64,000 nucleotides of DNA from Pseudomonas sp. 6D_7.1_Bac1 (GTDB lineage Bacteria; Pseudomonadota; Gammaproteobacteria; Pseudomonadales; Pseudomonadaceae): the NCBI RefSeq assembly GCF_025465945.1, contig NZ_JANLNW010000072.1, forward strand, positions 62,001-126,000, read 5' to 3'. The notes beneath the pieces are model-generated. The model made no database searches. It was not told the origin of the DNA and worked only from the letters and a program-made list of their open reading frames with translations. Shown in pieces: positions 52,647 through 61,732 of this stretch (positions within the stretch are counted from its first letter, which is position 1; each line of letters opens with the position of its first letter). Position numbers and translations under genes: made by a program.

Positions 52647-53783
52647 ATGATCCCCAGAACCTTGTTCAGTTCCGAGCACGAACTCTTTCGCGACAGCGTA
52701 CGAACCTTCCTCGAAAGAGAGGCCGTGCCGTTCCATGGGCAATGGGAAAAACAGGGCTACATCGACCGCAAACTGTGGAGCAAGGCAGGGGAGGCGGGGA
52801 TGCTCTGCTCCCATCTGCCGGAAGAGTACGGCGGGTTCGATGCGGATTTTCTCTATAGCGCGGTGGTGATCGAAGAGGTCGGTCGGCTAGGGTTGACCGG
52901 TATCGGCTTTTCTCTGCATTCGGACATTGTGGCGCCGTACATCCTGCATTACGGCAGCGAAGCGCTGAAGCACAAGTACCTGCCGAAACTGGTCTCGGGC
53001 GAAATGGTCACCGCGATTGCCATGACCGAGCCGGGCGCCGGCTCCGACCTGCAAGGGGTAAAAACCACTGCGGTGCTGGATGGCGATGAATACGTGATCA
53101 ACGGCTCGAAAACCTTTATCACCAACGGCTTTCTCGCGGACCTGGTGATCGTCGTGGCCAAGACCGATCCCAAGGCCGGGGCCAAGGGCACCAGTCTGTT
53201 TCTGGTGGAGGCGAACACCCCGGGCTTCGAAAAGGGCAAGCGCCTGGAGAAGGTCGGGATGAAAGCGCAGGACACCTCGGAGCTGTTCTTCCAGGACGTC
53301 CGTGTGCCCAAGGAAAACCTTTTGGGTCAGGCCGGGATGGGGTTTGCCTATCTGATGCAGGAATTGCCGCAAGAGCGCCTGACGGTCGCCATCGGCGGTT
53401 TGGCCTCGGCCGAGGCGGCGTTGCAGTGGACCCTGGATTACACCCGCGAGCGCAAAGCGTTCGGCAAGGCGATTGCGGACTTTCAGAACACTCGCTTCAA
53501 ACTGGCGGAGATGGCCACGGAGATTCAGATTGGCCGGGTCTTCGTCGACCGCTGCCTGGAGCTGCACCTGCAAGGCAAGCTCGACGTGCCGACGGCGGCG
53601 ATGGCCAAATACTGGGGCACCGATCTGCAATGCAGGGTGCTCGACGAGTGCGTGCAGCTACATGGCGGTTACGGTTTCATGTGGGAATACCCGATCGCCC
53701 GAGCCTGGGCGGATGCGCGGGTGCAGCGGATTTATGCCGGGACCAATGAAATCATGAAAGAGATCATTGCGCGCTCGCTTTGA
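52647..53783 (+). CDS. Acyl-CoA dehydrogenase, long-chain (LCAD) type
   Basis: A 378-residue FAD-dependent dehydrogenase with AMTEPGAGSDLQG and the ITNGFLADLV segment of the family. The C-terminal site that carries the catalytic Glu in medium-chain enzymes reads Y-A-G-T here, while Glu256 in ASAEAALQW aligns with the helix-G base of LCAD and isovaleryl-CoA dehydrogenases. It should therefore be active with a base from helix G. The ATG at 52647 is chosen; the longer open frame upstream overlaps the divergent regulator. Confidence 0.93.
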   Translation: MIPRTLFSSEHELFRDSVRTFLEREAVPFHGQWEKQGYIDRKLWSKAGEAGMLCSHLPEEYGGFDADFLYSAVVIEEVGRLGLTGIGFSLHSDIVAPYILHYGSEALKHKYLPKLVSGEMVTAIAMTEPGAGSDLQGVKTTAVLDGDEYVINGSKTFITNGFLADLVIVVAKTDPKAGAKGTSLFLVEANTPGFEKGKRLEKVGMKAQDTSELFFQDVRVPKENLLGQAGMGFAYLMQELPQERLTVAIGGLASAEAALQWTLDYTRERKAFGKAIADFQNTRFKLAEMATEIQIGRVFVDRCLELHLQGKLDVPTAAMAKYWGTDLQCRVLDECVQLHGGYGFMWEYPIARAWADARVQRIYAGTNEIMKEIIARSL

Positions 53784-53807
53784 CCGTGAGTTGACCGGGA
53801 GGCCGCC

Positions 53808-53870
53808 ATCGCGAGCAGGCTCGCTCCCACAGGTTAAGTGATCTCTTGTGGGAGCGAGCCTGCTCGCGAT
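53808..53870. repeat. REPIN, compact copy
   Basis: ATCGCGAGCAGGCTCGCTCC at 53808 and its complement ending at 53870 are only 15 bases apart at the inner ends. It lies between the convergent acyl-CoA dehydrogenase and aldo/keto reductase genes. Confidence 0.9.
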
Positions 53871-53886
53871 TGGATCTACAGATCAA

Positions 53887-54927
53887 TCAAGGTGCCGGAT
53901 TCGGGTGATCCTTGTGAATCGCCTCGATCCCCGCCAGCACTTCATCCGACAGCTTCAGGTCGAAGCTGGCAATGTTGCTGTCCAGCTGTTCCAGCGTGGT
54001 TGCACCAATGATGTTGCTGGTGACGAACGATTGCTGGGTCACGAACGCCAAAGCCATTTGTGCCGGGTCCAGGCCGTGCTCGCGCGCCAGTGCCACATAA
54101 CGGCTGCACGCGGCTTCCGATTGTGGGTTGAAATAGCGGCTGAAGCGGCTGTAAAGGCTCAGGCGACCTTTCGCCGGACGAGCCCCGCCTTCGTACTTGC
54201 CTGAGAGAAAGCCGAACGCCAGCGGCGAATAGGCGAGCAGCCCGCATTGTTCGCGGATGGCGATTTCCGACAGGCCGATTTCAAAGCTGCGGTTGAGCAG
54301 GTTGTAGGGGTTCTGGATCGACACCGCACGCGGCCAGCCACGGGCTTCAGCGAGGGCGAGGAAGCGCATGGTGCCCCACGGCGTTTCGTTGGATAGGCCG
54401 ATGTGGCGGATCTTGCCAGCCTTGACCTGCTCGTCCAGTGCTTGGAGGGTGTCTTCCAGCGGTGTCAGGTTAGCTTCAGTCGTGTGCTTGTAACCCAGCT
54501 GGCCGAAGAAGTTGGTGCTGCGCTCAGGCCAGTGCAGCTGATAGAGGTCGATGTAGTCGGTCTGCAAGCGCTTGAGGCTGGCATCGACGGCTTCAGTGAT
54601 GTGCTGGCGGTTGTGTCGCAGGTTTTTATCGCGAATGTAGTCGATGGTGTTGCCGGGGCCGGCGATCTTGCTCGCCAGAATCCAGTCGGCGCGATCACCG
54701 CGACTTTTGAAGTAATTGCCGATGTAGCGCTCGGTGGTGGCGTAGGTTTCGGCCTTGGGTGGCACCGGGTACATCTCGGCGGTGTCGATGAAATTGATTC
54801 CGGCGCTCTTGGCCCGCTCAATCTGTGCGAAGGCCTCTGCCTCGCTGTTTTGCTCGCCCCAGGTCATGGTCCCGAGGCAGATTGCACTCACGTTCAGATC
54901 GGTACGGCCCAGCTGTCGATAGTCCAT
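53887..54927 (-). CDS. NADP(H)-dependent aldo/keto reductase (Tas-like)
   Basis: A 346-residue AKR with the complete catalytic tetrad: Asp48 and Tyr53 in FIDTAEMYP, Lys87 in ILASKIAG, His132 in DLYQLHWPE. The N-terminal MDYRQLGRTDLNVSAICLGTMTWGEQN and the length match E. coli Tas. It reduces carbonyl compounds; the natural substrate is unknown. The ATG at 54927 follows an AAGGA site. Confidence 0.93.
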   Translation of the reverse strand: MDYRQLGRTDLNVSAICLGTMTWGEQNSEAEAFAQIERAKSAGINFIDTAEMYPVPPKAETYATTERYIGNYFKSRGDRADWILASKIAGPGNTIDYIRDKNLRHNRQHITEAVDASLKRLQTDYIDLYQLHWPERSTNFFGQLGYKHTTEANLTPLEDTLQALDEQVKAGKIRHIGLSNETPWGTMRFLALAEARGWPRAVSIQNPYNLLNRSFEIGLSEIAIREQCGLLAYSPLAFGFLSGKYEGGARPAKGRLSLYSRFSRYFNPQSEAACSRYVALAREHGLDPAQMALAFVTQQSFVTSNIIGATTLEQLDSNIASFDLKLSDEVLAGIEAIHKDHPNPAP

Positions 54928-55098
54928 CGGGTAGTCCTTGGAGGAAAACAATCATAAAAGCAGGTTGAATTTTTTTTCGCAATCTGCATAATTGCGCACC
55001 TCTTTCTGCAGTGGAAGTGATGCGCCGCCTGCCGAAGAATCTTGCCGTTGAACGGACGCGCCGACCCGAGCCCCCGATAGCGTCTGTACCCGGCTGCC

Positions 55099-55126
55099 TT
55101 TGACTTGTCAAAGTACGCACTATTCA
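55099..55126 (+). promoter_or_regulatory. Possible promoter of rplM-rpsI
   Basis: TTTGACTTGTCAAA (55099-55112) is a palindrome that includes a perfect TTGACT -35 at 55100-55105; a TATTCA at 55121-55126 is a -10 candidate with a short 15-bp spacing. Start site unknown. Confidence 0.35.
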
Positions 55127-55175
55127 GTAAGATCCGCCGTCTAAATTTACAGGGCGGCCCCTGAGGCTATAAAGA

Positions 55176-55604
55176 ATGAAAACTTTTACTGCTAAACCGG
55201 AAACAGTAAAGCGCGACTGGTTTGTCGTCGACGCTGCTGGTCAGACCCTGGGTCGTCTGGCCACCGAGATCGCGAGCCGTCTGCGTGGCAAGCACAAGCC
55301 TGAGTACACTCCTCACGTTGACACCGGCGACTACATCGTCGTTATCAATGCCGAGCAGATTCGTGTAACCGGTGCTAAAACCACCGACAAAATCTACTAC
55401 TCCCACTCCGGTTTCCCGGGCGGCATCAAGTCGATCAACTTCGAAAAGCTGATCGCTAAAGCCCCTGAGCGCGTGATCGAGACCGCGGTCAAAGGCATGC
55501 TGCCTAAGAACCCGCTGGGTCGCGACATGTATCGTAAGCTGAAAGTCTATGCGGGCGCTGCACACCCTCATACTGCTCAGCAGCCCCAAGAACTGAAGTT
55601 TTAA
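55176..55604 (+). CDS. rplM: 50S ribosomal protein L13
   Basis: A 142-residue L13 with the expected MKTFTAKPETVKRDWFVVDA start, GRLATEIASRLRGKHKP, and YYSHSGFPGG block. L13 is an early assembly protein of the large subunit. The pair rplM-rpsI is universally conserved, here with a 14-base gap. Confidence 0.99.
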   Translation: MKTFTAKPETVKRDWFVVDAAGQTLGRLATEIASRLRGKHKPEYTPHVDTGDYIVVINAEQIRVTGAKTTDKIYYSHSGFPGGIKSINFEKLIAKAPERVIETAVKGMLPKNPLGRDMYRKLKVYAGAAHPHTAQQPQELKF

Positions 55605-55618
55605 CGGAATAGTTCATT

Positions 55619-56011
55619 ATGTCGGCGACTCAAAATTACGGCACTGGCCGTCGCAAGACCGCAACCGCACGCGTTTTCCTGCGTCCGGGTACTGGTAACA
55701 TCTCCATCAACAACCGCACCCTGGAAAATTTCTTCGGCCGCGAAACTGCCCGCATGGTAGTTCGTCAGCCGCTGGAACTGACTGAGACTGTCGAGAAGTT
55801 CGACATCTACGTCACCGTGATCGGTGGTGGTGTGAGTGGTCAAGCTGGCGCAATCCGCCACGGTATCACTCGCGCTCTGATGCAGTACGACGAAACTCTG
55901 CGCGGTGCTCTGCGCAAAGCTGGCTTCGTTACTCGCGATGCACGTGAAGTTGAACGTAAGAAAGTTGGTCTGCGTAAAGCGCGTAAGCGTCCGCAGTACT
56001 CGAAGCGTTAA
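55619..56011 (+). CDS. rpsI: 30S ribosomal protein S9
   Basis: A 130-residue S9 with YGTGRRKTATARVFLRPG, GGVSGQAGAIRHGITRAL and the invariant C-terminal KARKRPQYSKR tail that reaches the decoding centre. It is co-transcribed with rplM and ends before a strong terminator. Confidence 0.99.
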   Translation: MSATQNYGTGRRKTATARVFLRPGTGNISINNRTLENFFGRETARMVVRQPLELTETVEKFDIYVTVIGGGVSGQAGAIRHGITRALMQYDETLRGALRKAGFVTRDAREVERKKVGLRKARKRPQYSKR

Positions 56012-56028
56012 TTCGCTTTCGCGTTCAA

Positions 56029-56064
56029 AGCGCCCAGTCTCCTCGCGGAGCTGGGCGTTTTTTT
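56029..56064 (+). terminator. Intrinsic terminator after rpsI
   Basis: GCGCCCAG pairs with CTGGGCGT around TCTCCTCGCGGAG, followed by a run of eight T. Confidence 0.9.
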
Positions 56065-56263
56065 TGCTCAAAGATTTATGATGTGACAACTTGCCACATC
56101 CGTAGAGCCCCTATACTACAAGGCTTGGCGCTGACCCCGGGTGGTAATTACCTTGTCAGAACTGGGGCTTTTCATTACCATTCTGCAAAATTTTTATAAG
56201 TTCAGATTTTTACTTAGTAGATGCCTGATTTAACAGGCCACAAAGCTGATGGGAGAGGACTGA

Positions 56264-56857
56264 ATGAGCAATGACGGCGTGAATGCAGGCCGGCGTCGCT
56301 TCTTGGTAGCAGCCACATCCGTGGTGGGTGCTGCAGGAGCGGTGGGGGCTGCGGTCCCGTTCGTGGGGTCATGGTTTCCCAGTGCCAAGGCGAAAGCCGC
56401 AGGTGCACCGGTGAAAGTGAATGTCAGCAAAATCGAACCAGGTCAGCAAATGATTGCTGAATGGCGCGGTCAGCCGGTTTTCATCGTCCGCCGTACCCAG
56501 GAGATTTTGGGGAATCTCACAAAGATCGAGGGTGACCTCTCTGATCCAGACTCCAAGAATTCGGTACAACCGACTTATGTGGACCCCAAGACGCGTTCGA
56601 TCAAGCCAGAAGTTCTGTTGCTGATCGGTATTTGCACGCACTTGGGTTGCTCGCCGACCTTCCGTCCAGAAGTAGCGCCTGCCGATCTTGGCCCGAAATG
56701 GGTGGGTGGTTATTTCTGCCCGTGCCACGGCTCCCACTACGATTTGGCTGGCCGCGTCTTCAAGTCGCAACCCGCGCCTTTGAACCTGCCAGTTCCCCCG
56801 CATTCCTATGAATCGAACGACATCATTGTCATCGGCGTCGATACGGAGAAAGCGTGA
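56264..56857 (+). CDS. petA: Ubiquinol-cytochrome c reductase Rieske iron-sulfur subunit
   Basis: A 197-residue Rieske protein of the cytochrome bc1 complex. The N-terminus has a twin-arginine-type signal anchor (RRRFLVAAT...), and the 2Fe-2S motifs CTHLGC and CPCHGSHYDLAGRV are complete. A GGGAGAGG ribosome site precedes the ATG. Its stop overlaps the petB start (TGATG), so petA-petB-petC are coupled. Confidence 0.98.
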   Translation: MSNDGVNAGRRRFLVAATSVVGAAGAVGAAVPFVGSWFPSAKAKAAGAPVKVNVSKIEPGQQMIAEWRGQPVFIVRRTQEILGNLTKIEGDLSDPDSKNSVQPTYVDPKTRSIKPEVLLLIGICTHLGCSPTFRPEVAPADLGPKWVGGYFCPCHGSHYDLAGRVFKSQPAPLNLPVPPHSYESNDIIVIGVDTEKA

Positions 56858-58068
56858 TGAGCAAGTTCATGGATTGGGTTGATGCGCGCTTTCCCGCCAC
56901 TAAAATGTGGGAAGACCATCTCAGCAAGTACTACGCCCCGAAGAACTTCAACTTCTTCTACTTCTTTGGCTCCCTGGCGCTGTTGGTTCTGGTTAACCAG
57001 ATCGTAACCGGCGTCTGGCTGACCATGAGCTACACCCCGTCGGCGGAAGAGGCATTCGCCTCCGTCGAATACATCATGCGCGACGTCGAGTACGGCTCGA
57101 TCCTGCGCCTGCTGCACTCCACCGGCGCTTCGGCGTTCTTCATCGTGGTTTACCTGCATATGTTCCGTGGCTTGCTCTACGGTTCGTACCAGAAGCCGCG
57201 TGAGCTGGTGTGGGTGTTCGGCATGCTGATCTACCTGGCGCTGATGGCTGAAGCCTTCATGGGTTACCTGCTGCCGTGGGGCCAGATGTCGTACTGGGGC
57301 GCCCAGGTGATCATCTCGCTGTTCGGTGCGATCCCGGTTATCGGTAACGACCTGACCCAGTGGATCCGCGGTGACTACTTGATTTCGGGCATCACCCTGA
57401 ACCGCTTCTTCGCCTTGCACGTCGTCGCCTTGCCGATCGTGATTCTCGGCCTGGTCGTGCTGCACGTTCTGGCGCTGCACGAAGTCGGTTCGAACAACCC
57501 GGACGGCGTGGACATCAAGAAACACAAAGACGAAAACGGCGTACCGCTGGACGGCATTGCCTTCCACCCGTACTACACCGTGAAAGATATCGTCGGCGTG
57601 GTGGTGTTCCTGTTCATCTTCTGCTCGATCGTGTTCTTCTTCCCGGAAATGGGCGGTTACTTCCTCGAGAAGCCGAACTTTGAAGTGGCGAACGCCTTCA
57701 AGACCCCGGAACACATTGCACCGGTCTGGTACTTCACCCCGTTCTACGCGATTCTGCGTGCGATTCCGGACAAGCTCATGGGCGTTGTTGCCATGGGGGC
57801 TTCGATTGCCATGCTGTTCGTCCTGCCCTGGCTCGACCGTAGTCCGGTCAAGTCCATGCGCTACAAGGGCTGGCTGAGCAAAATCTGGCTCTGGGTGTTC
57901 TGCATCTCCTTCGTGATTCTTGGCTGGCTGGGTGTCATGGCGCCTACCCCGGAACGTACGTTGCTGTCGCAGGTCTGTACCTTCCTGTACTTCGCCTACT
58001 TCATTCTGATGCCGTTCTACACCAGGCTCGAGAAGACCAAACCGGTTCCGGAAAGGGTGACTGGCTGA
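56857..58068 (+). CDS. petB: Cytochrome b subunit of the bc1 complex
   Basis: A 403-residue cytochrome b with eight to nine membrane helices, heme-ligand histidines in LHSTGASAFFIVVYLHMFRG and FALHVVALPIVILGLVVLHVLALHEVGSNNPDG, and the quinol-site loop LPWGQMSYWGAQV. The C-terminal half includes the PEW-like TPEHIAPVWYF motif with Val-Trp in place of Glu-Trp. The start overlaps petA by one base. Confidence 0.98.
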   Translation: MSKFMDWVDARFPATKMWEDHLSKYYAPKNFNFFYFFGSLALLVLVNQIVTGVWLTMSYTPSAEEAFASVEYIMRDVEYGSILRLLHSTGASAFFIVVYLHMFRGLLYGSYQKPRELVWVFGMLIYLALMAEAFMGYLLPWGQMSYWGAQVIISLFGAIPVIGNDLTQWIRGDYLISGITLNRFFALHVVALPIVILGLVVLHVLALHEVGSNNPDGVDIKKHKDENGVPLDGIAFHPYYTVKDIVGVVVFLFIFCSIVFFFPEMGGYFLEKPNFEVANAFKTPEHIAPVWYFTPFYAILRAIPDKLMGVVAMGASIAMLFVLPWLDRSPVKSMRYKGWLSKIWLWVFCISFVILGWLGVMAPTPERTLLSQVCTFLYFAYFILMPFYTRLEKTKPVPERVTG

Positions 58069-58850
58069 TGAAAAAGCTATTTGCTGTACTGATTCTTGCT
58101 GCTTTGCCTGTCTTGTCCTTCGCGGCCGAGCATGGTGGTCCAGAGCTGGAAAAGGTCGATATCGACGTCTCCGATAAAGCCGCAATGCAAGATGGCGCGC
58201 GTACGTTCGCCAACTACTGCATGGGCTGCCACAGCGCCAAGTTCCAGCGCTATGAGCGCGTTGCCGACGACCTGGGGATTCCTCACGATCTGATGCTGAA
58301 GAACCTGGTGTTCACAGGCGCCAAGATCGGTGACCACATGAGCATCGGCATGCAGCCGGCAGACGCCAAGGCCTGGTTCGGCGCTGCGCCGCCTGACCTG
58401 ACCCTGGTGGCTCGCGTTCGTGGGACTGACTGGCTCTACAGCTACCTGAGGTCGTTCTATGAAGACCCGGCACGCCCTTGGGGTGTGAACAACAAGGTGT
58501 TCCCGAACGTCGGTATGCCTAACGTTCTGGTCGGCTTGCAAGGTCGTCAGGTGGTAGGATGCAAACAAGTTCAAATCGTCGAAGACGGTAAGAAGCAGTA
58601 TGATCCGCTGACCGGCACGCCGCTGACTCATGAAGCGTGCGATCAGCTGACCATCGTGCCAAAAACCGGTGCACTGAACGAAGAGCAGTTCGACGAGAAG
58701 GTCAAGAACCTGGTGACCTTCCTGGCCTATTCGGCCAACCCGGTGAAGCTGCAGCATCAGCGCATCGGTACCTATGTGTTGCTGTACCTGGCGTTCTTCT
58801 TCGTATTCGCTTACTTGCTCAAGCGTGAATACTGGAAAGACGTGCATTGA
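58068..58850 (+). CDS. petC: Cytochrome c1 subunit of the bc1 complex
   Basis: A 260-residue cytochrome c1 with a signal peptide (about 1-20), the heme-binding CMGCH (Cys51, Cys54, His55), the distal Met region around GMQPADAKAWFGAAPPDL, and a C-terminal membrane anchor (YVLLYLAFFFVFAYLLKREYW). It overlaps petB by one base and ends the operon before a hairpin at 58936-58964. Confidence 0.98.
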   Translation: MKKLFAVLILAALPVLSFAAEHGGPELEKVDIDVSDKAAMQDGARTFANYCMGCHSAKFQRYERVADDLGIPHDLMLKNLVFTGAKIGDHMSIGMQPADAKAWFGAAPPDLTLVARVRGTDWLYSYLRSFYEDPARPWGVNNKVFPNVGMPNVLVGLQGRQVVGCKQVQIVEDGKKQYDPLTGTPLTHEACDQLTIVPKTGALNEEQFDEKVKNLVTFLAYSANPVKLQHQRIGTYVLLYLAFFFVFAYLLKREYWKDVH

Positions 58851-58935
58851 TAAAGCGTTAAGCAATTGCTGTTAATCGCGCGCGCCCAAGGGCGTCTCTG
58901 AACATGTAACGAGTCTGGTCATCCAGGCGTTACAG

Positions 58936-58964
58936 GAGGCGCCCTCTGGGCGCGCTCGTTTTTC
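58936..58964 (+). terminator. Terminator hairpin after petC
   Basis: GCGCCC and GGGCGC arms around TCT (58939-58953), flanked by GAG and GCTC, are followed by CGTTTTT. It separates petABC from sspAB. Confidence 0.65.
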
Positions 58965-59000
58965 CGCTCCCGATAATTTCAACAAGCGAGGAGGACCGCC

Positions 59001-59618
59001 ATGGGCGTGACCAATCGGTTGGCCTGTTACTCCGACCCCGCCGACCACTATTCCCACCGAGTGCGCATCGTACTGGCAGAGAAGGGTGTCAGCGCCGAGA
59101 TCATCAGTGTGGAGGCGGGTCGTCATCCGCCAAAACTGATCGAAGTGAACCCTTACGGCAGCTTGCCCACCCTGGTCGATCGTGACCTGGCGTTGTGGGA
59201 GTCGACCGTGGTGATGGAATATCTGGATGAGCGTTACCCGCATCCACCTTTGCTGCCGGTTTATCCAGTGGCGCGTGCCAACAGCCGTCTGCTGATTCAC
59301 CGTATTCAGCGTGACTGGTGTGTGCTGGTGGATCTGATTCTGGATTCGCGGACCAAAGAGCCGGCACGTGTGCAGGCTCGTAAAGAGTTGCGTGAAAGCC
59401 TGACTGGCGTTTCGCCGCTGTTCGCCGACAAGCCGTTTTTCTTAAGTGAGGAACAAAGTCTGGTGGATTGTTGCCTACTGCCAATACTCTGGCGTTTACC
59501 GATTATGGGTATTGAACTGCCGCGGCCAGCCAAGCCGCTGCTTGATTATATGGAGCGCCAGTTTGCGCGTGAGGCTTTCCAGGCGAGTCTGTCTGGTGTC
59601 GAACGCGATATGCGCTGA
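59001..59618 (+). CDS. sspA: Stringent starvation protein A
   Basis: A 205-residue GST-fold protein that binds RNA polymerase and supports stress and virulence gene expression. The N-terminal thioredoxin-like half has DPADHYSHRVRIVLAEKGV and ESTVVMEYLDERYPHPPLLP, as in SspA. It lacks GST catalytic activity by family knowledge. It precedes sspB by 16 bases, the standard operon. Confidence 0.96.
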   Translation: MGVTNRLACYSDPADHYSHRVRIVLAEKGVSAEIISVEAGRHPPKLIEVNPYGSLPTLVDRDLALWESTVVMEYLDERYPHPPLLPVYPVARANSRLLIHRIQRDWCVLVDLILDSRTKEPARVQARKELRESLTGVSPLFADKPFFLSEEQSLVDCCLLPILWRLPIMGIELPRPAKPLLDYMERQFAREAFQASLSGVERDMR

Positions 59619-59634
59619 GGCTTAAGGAGCCGCT

Positions 59635-60045
59635 ATGAACTCCAGTCGACCTTATTTGGTCCGCGCGCTCTATGAGTGGATTGTGGACAACGATTGCACC
59701 CCGCACATGCTGGTCAATTCCGAGTACCCGTCAGTGCAGGTGCCGCAAGGCTTTGCCAGTGACGGACAGATCGTCCTGAACGTATCGCCTGCCGCTGTGC
59801 GTCATCTGCATATGGACAACGATGCGGTCAGCTTTGAAGGGCGCTTCGGTGGCGTGCCGCATACGCTGTACGTGCCTATCGCCGCGATCCTGGGTATTTA
59901 CGCCCGGGAGAACGGTCAGGGCATGGTGTTTGATCTGGAATCGCCTATGGACGACGAAGAGATCGAGCCGGAGGATGATCTTCCGCCACCCGACAGCGAG
60001 CCACCGCGTCCCAGCGGCCGGCCAAGCTTGAAGGTAGTGAAGTAA
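59635..60045 (+). CDS. sspB: ClpXP protease adaptor SspB
   Basis: A 136-residue adaptor delivering ssrA-tagged proteins to ClpXP. The substrate-binding fold is seen in RPYLVRALYEWIVDNDCTPHMLV and VSFEGRFGGVPHTLYVPIAAILGIYARENGQGMVF; the C-terminal tail ends in GRPSLKVVK, the ClpX-binding module. The linker is acidic and Pro-rich. Confidence 0.96.
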   Translation: MNSSRPYLVRALYEWIVDNDCTPHMLVNSEYPSVQVPQGFASDGQIVLNVSPAAVRHLHMDNDAVSFEGRFGGVPHTLYVPIAAILGIYARENGQGMVFDLESPMDDEEIEPEDDLPPPDSEPPRPSGRPSLKVVK

Positions 60046-60080
60046 TAAAAAAGGCGATCCGGATGGATCGCCTTTTTTGT
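60046..60080. terminator. Bidirectional terminator between sspB and dolP
   Basis: AAAAAAGGCGATCC and GGATCGCCTTTTTT form a perfect hairpin with A and T runs on either side, serving convergent sspB and the dolP operon. Confidence 0.9.
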
Positions 60081-60099
60081 GCCTGCCAATCGGGTTACA

Positions 60100-60678
60100 T
60101 CAGTCGATGTACTCGAACAGTTTCACAATCTTTTGTACGCCTGAAACGCCTTGCACCAGGTTGGTGGCCTGGTCTGCTTCCTGCTTGGTCACAAGGCCCA
60201 GCAAGTAGACGATACCGTTCTCGGTCACGACCTTGATGCGCGAGGCTGGAATGCTGTTGTCGGTGAGCATCTGGGTTTTGATCTTGGTGGTCAGCCAGGC
60301 ATCGTTATTGCGGGCCAGTATCGACGAAGGCGGCATCACTTGCAGTTCGTTGTGTACGGTCTTGACCCGCTGAACCGCAGCGGCGGCTTGCCCGGCCAGT
60401 TCCTTGAGGTCCGGGCGTGGCGTTTGCCCGGCAAGCAGCACGACACCGTTGAAGGTGGTGACGATGATGTGCGAGCCATTCTCCAGGTCCGGGTTGGCCT
60501 TGGCCACGTTCACGCCGACCTTGGTTTCGATCAGGGAGTCGTCGATCTTGCTGCCGAGAGTGCGGGTTCCGCGATCGTCTTCAATGGGGGCTTCGCGGCT
60601 CGCGGTGATTACCGAGGTGCAGCCGCTGATGCCCAGGCTTAGAGTCAAGGCCAGAAGGCCAAGGCGATTAAGGGTCAT
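60100..60678 (-). CDS. dolP: BON-domain outer-membrane lipoprotein DolP (YraP)
   Basis: A 192-residue lipoprotein (lipobox I-S-G-C, Cys20) with two BON domains, each with the GxVxLxG-type strand (FNGVVLLAGQTP and ENGIVYLLGLV). DolP binds anionic lipids at division sites and supports outer-membrane integrity. The start overlaps the diaA stop by four bases, so the two are coupled as in E. coli. Confidence 0.94.
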   Translation of the reverse strand: MTLNRLGLLALTLSLGISGCTSVITASREAPIEDDRGTRTLGSKIDDSLIETKVGVNVAKANPDLENGSHIIVTTFNGVVLLAGQTPRPDLKELAGQAAAAVQRVKTVHNELQVMPPSSILARNNDAWLTTKIKTQMLTDNSIPASRIKVVTENGIVYLLGLVTKQEADQATNLVQGVSGVQKIVKLFEYID

Positions 60679-61268
60679 TCTTCACTCCCGAACAGTTGGC
60701 TGTCGATCAAGTCACAAAGACAGTGGATCGCCAGCAGGTGGACTTCCTGAATACGTGCAGTGACATTGGCCGGTACGCGAATTTCAACGTCTTCGGGCAA
60801 TAACAGCGAAGCCATGCCGCCGCCATCGCGCCCAGTCAATGCTACGACAATCATTTCACGATCATGTGCGGCCTGGATCGCTTGAATAATGTTTGCCGAG
60901 TTGCCGCTGGTGGAGATCGCCAGCAGTACGTCGCCGGGTTGGCCAAGCGCGCGGATCTGTTTGGAGAAGATTTCGTTGTAGCTGTAGTCGTTGGCGATCG
61001 AGGTGATCGTCGAGCTGTCGGTGGTCAGTGCAATGGCCGGCAGGCTCGGGCGCTCGCGCTCGAAGCGGTTGAGCAGCTCGGAGGAGAAGTGCTGGGCGTC
61101 ACCGGCCGAACCACCGTTGCCGCACGAGAGCATTTTGCCTTCGTTGAGCAGGGCGTTGACCATCACTTGGCTGGCTTGCTCGATGTGCGGTGCAAGTACG
61201 TCCATCGCCTGTTGCTTGGTATCGATACTGGCCTGAAAAAGCTGGCGAATTCGGGATTGCATGTCCAT
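60675..61268 (-). CDS. diaA: SIS-domain DnaA-associating protein DiaA (GmhA-like)
   Basis: A 197-residue SIS-domain protein with SCGNGGSAGDAQHFSSELLNRFE and STSGNSANIIQAI loops. Pseudomonas annotations call it GmhA or DiaA; the adjoining dolP, yraN, lpoA and rsmI reproduce the E. coli diaA neighbourhood, so I favour DiaA, which promotes timely replication initiation. The ATG at 61268 has an AAGGT site. Confidence 0.88.
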   Translation of the reverse strand: MDMQSRIRQLFQASIDTKQQAMDVLAPHIEQASQVMVNALLNEGKMLSCGNGGSAGDAQHFSSELLNRFERERPSLPAIALTTDSSTITSIANDYSYNEIFSKQIRALGQPGDVLLAISTSGNSANIIQAIQAAHDREMIVVALTGRDGGGMASLLLPEDVEIRVPANVTARIQEVHLLAIHCLCDLIDSQLFGSEE

Positions 61269-61369
61269 CTGTGTGACCTTAAGTAGCGCGGCTTGGTGGC
61301 ACAGCAATGTGCAGCCCGCAAAGCAAAGAGCAAAAGTGTTGAGTGAAGATCGGCCTTGCCTTTGAGCTG

Positions 61370-61732
61370 TCAGCTGTCAAAGGCATTCCTTAGCCAGTTC
61401 AAATGAGCCGCGCTGCTGTCTATGGCAACTACATCGAAACGGCAGGGGTAATTGGCCCAGCGCGACTCGCGCTGCAGAAAATACTGCGCGGCGAGTATCA
61501 GTTTCTGACGCTTGCGCGCATCGATGCTGCCGAGCGCGCCACCCCATTGGGTGTTTTGTCTGTAGCGGACTTCGACGAATACTACTGTATCGCCGTCAAG
61601 CATGACCAGATCAAGCTCGCCGCGTTTGCACAACCAGTTCTGCGCCAGGAGGCGCAGACCGTGTTGCTGGAGATGCTTGAGCGCCTGGCTTTCAGCTTCT
61701 CGACCGCTTTGTTGGCGTGACCTGTCGGGCAT
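61370..61732 (-). CDS. yraN: YraN family protein (UPF0102, endonuclease-like)
   Basis: A 120-residue protein with the restriction endonuclease-like core of UPF0102: GELDLVMLDGDTVVFVEVRYR carries the E, D and EVR residues of a PD-(D/E)XK site. The cellular role is unclear. It overlaps the lpoA stop by one base and lies 102 bases before diaA. Confidence 0.94.
   Translation of the reverse strand: MPDRSRQQSGREAESQALKHLQQHGLRLLAQNWLCKRGELDLVMLDGDTVVFVEVRYRQNTQWGGALGSIDARKRQKLILAAQYFLQRESRWANYPCRFDVVAIDSSAAHLNWLRNAFDS

Noticed and set aside
51558..53783. A 741-residue reading of the acyl-CoA dehydrogenase gene
   Set aside because: The first 363 codons are antisense to the GlxA-type regulator; the family begins at the ATG at 52647.
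52647..53783. Acyl-CoA dehydrogenase as catalytically dead because the C-terminal Glu is Ala
   Set aside because: Glu256 aligns with the helix-G base used by long-chain and isovaleryl-CoA dehydrogenases, so activity is expected.
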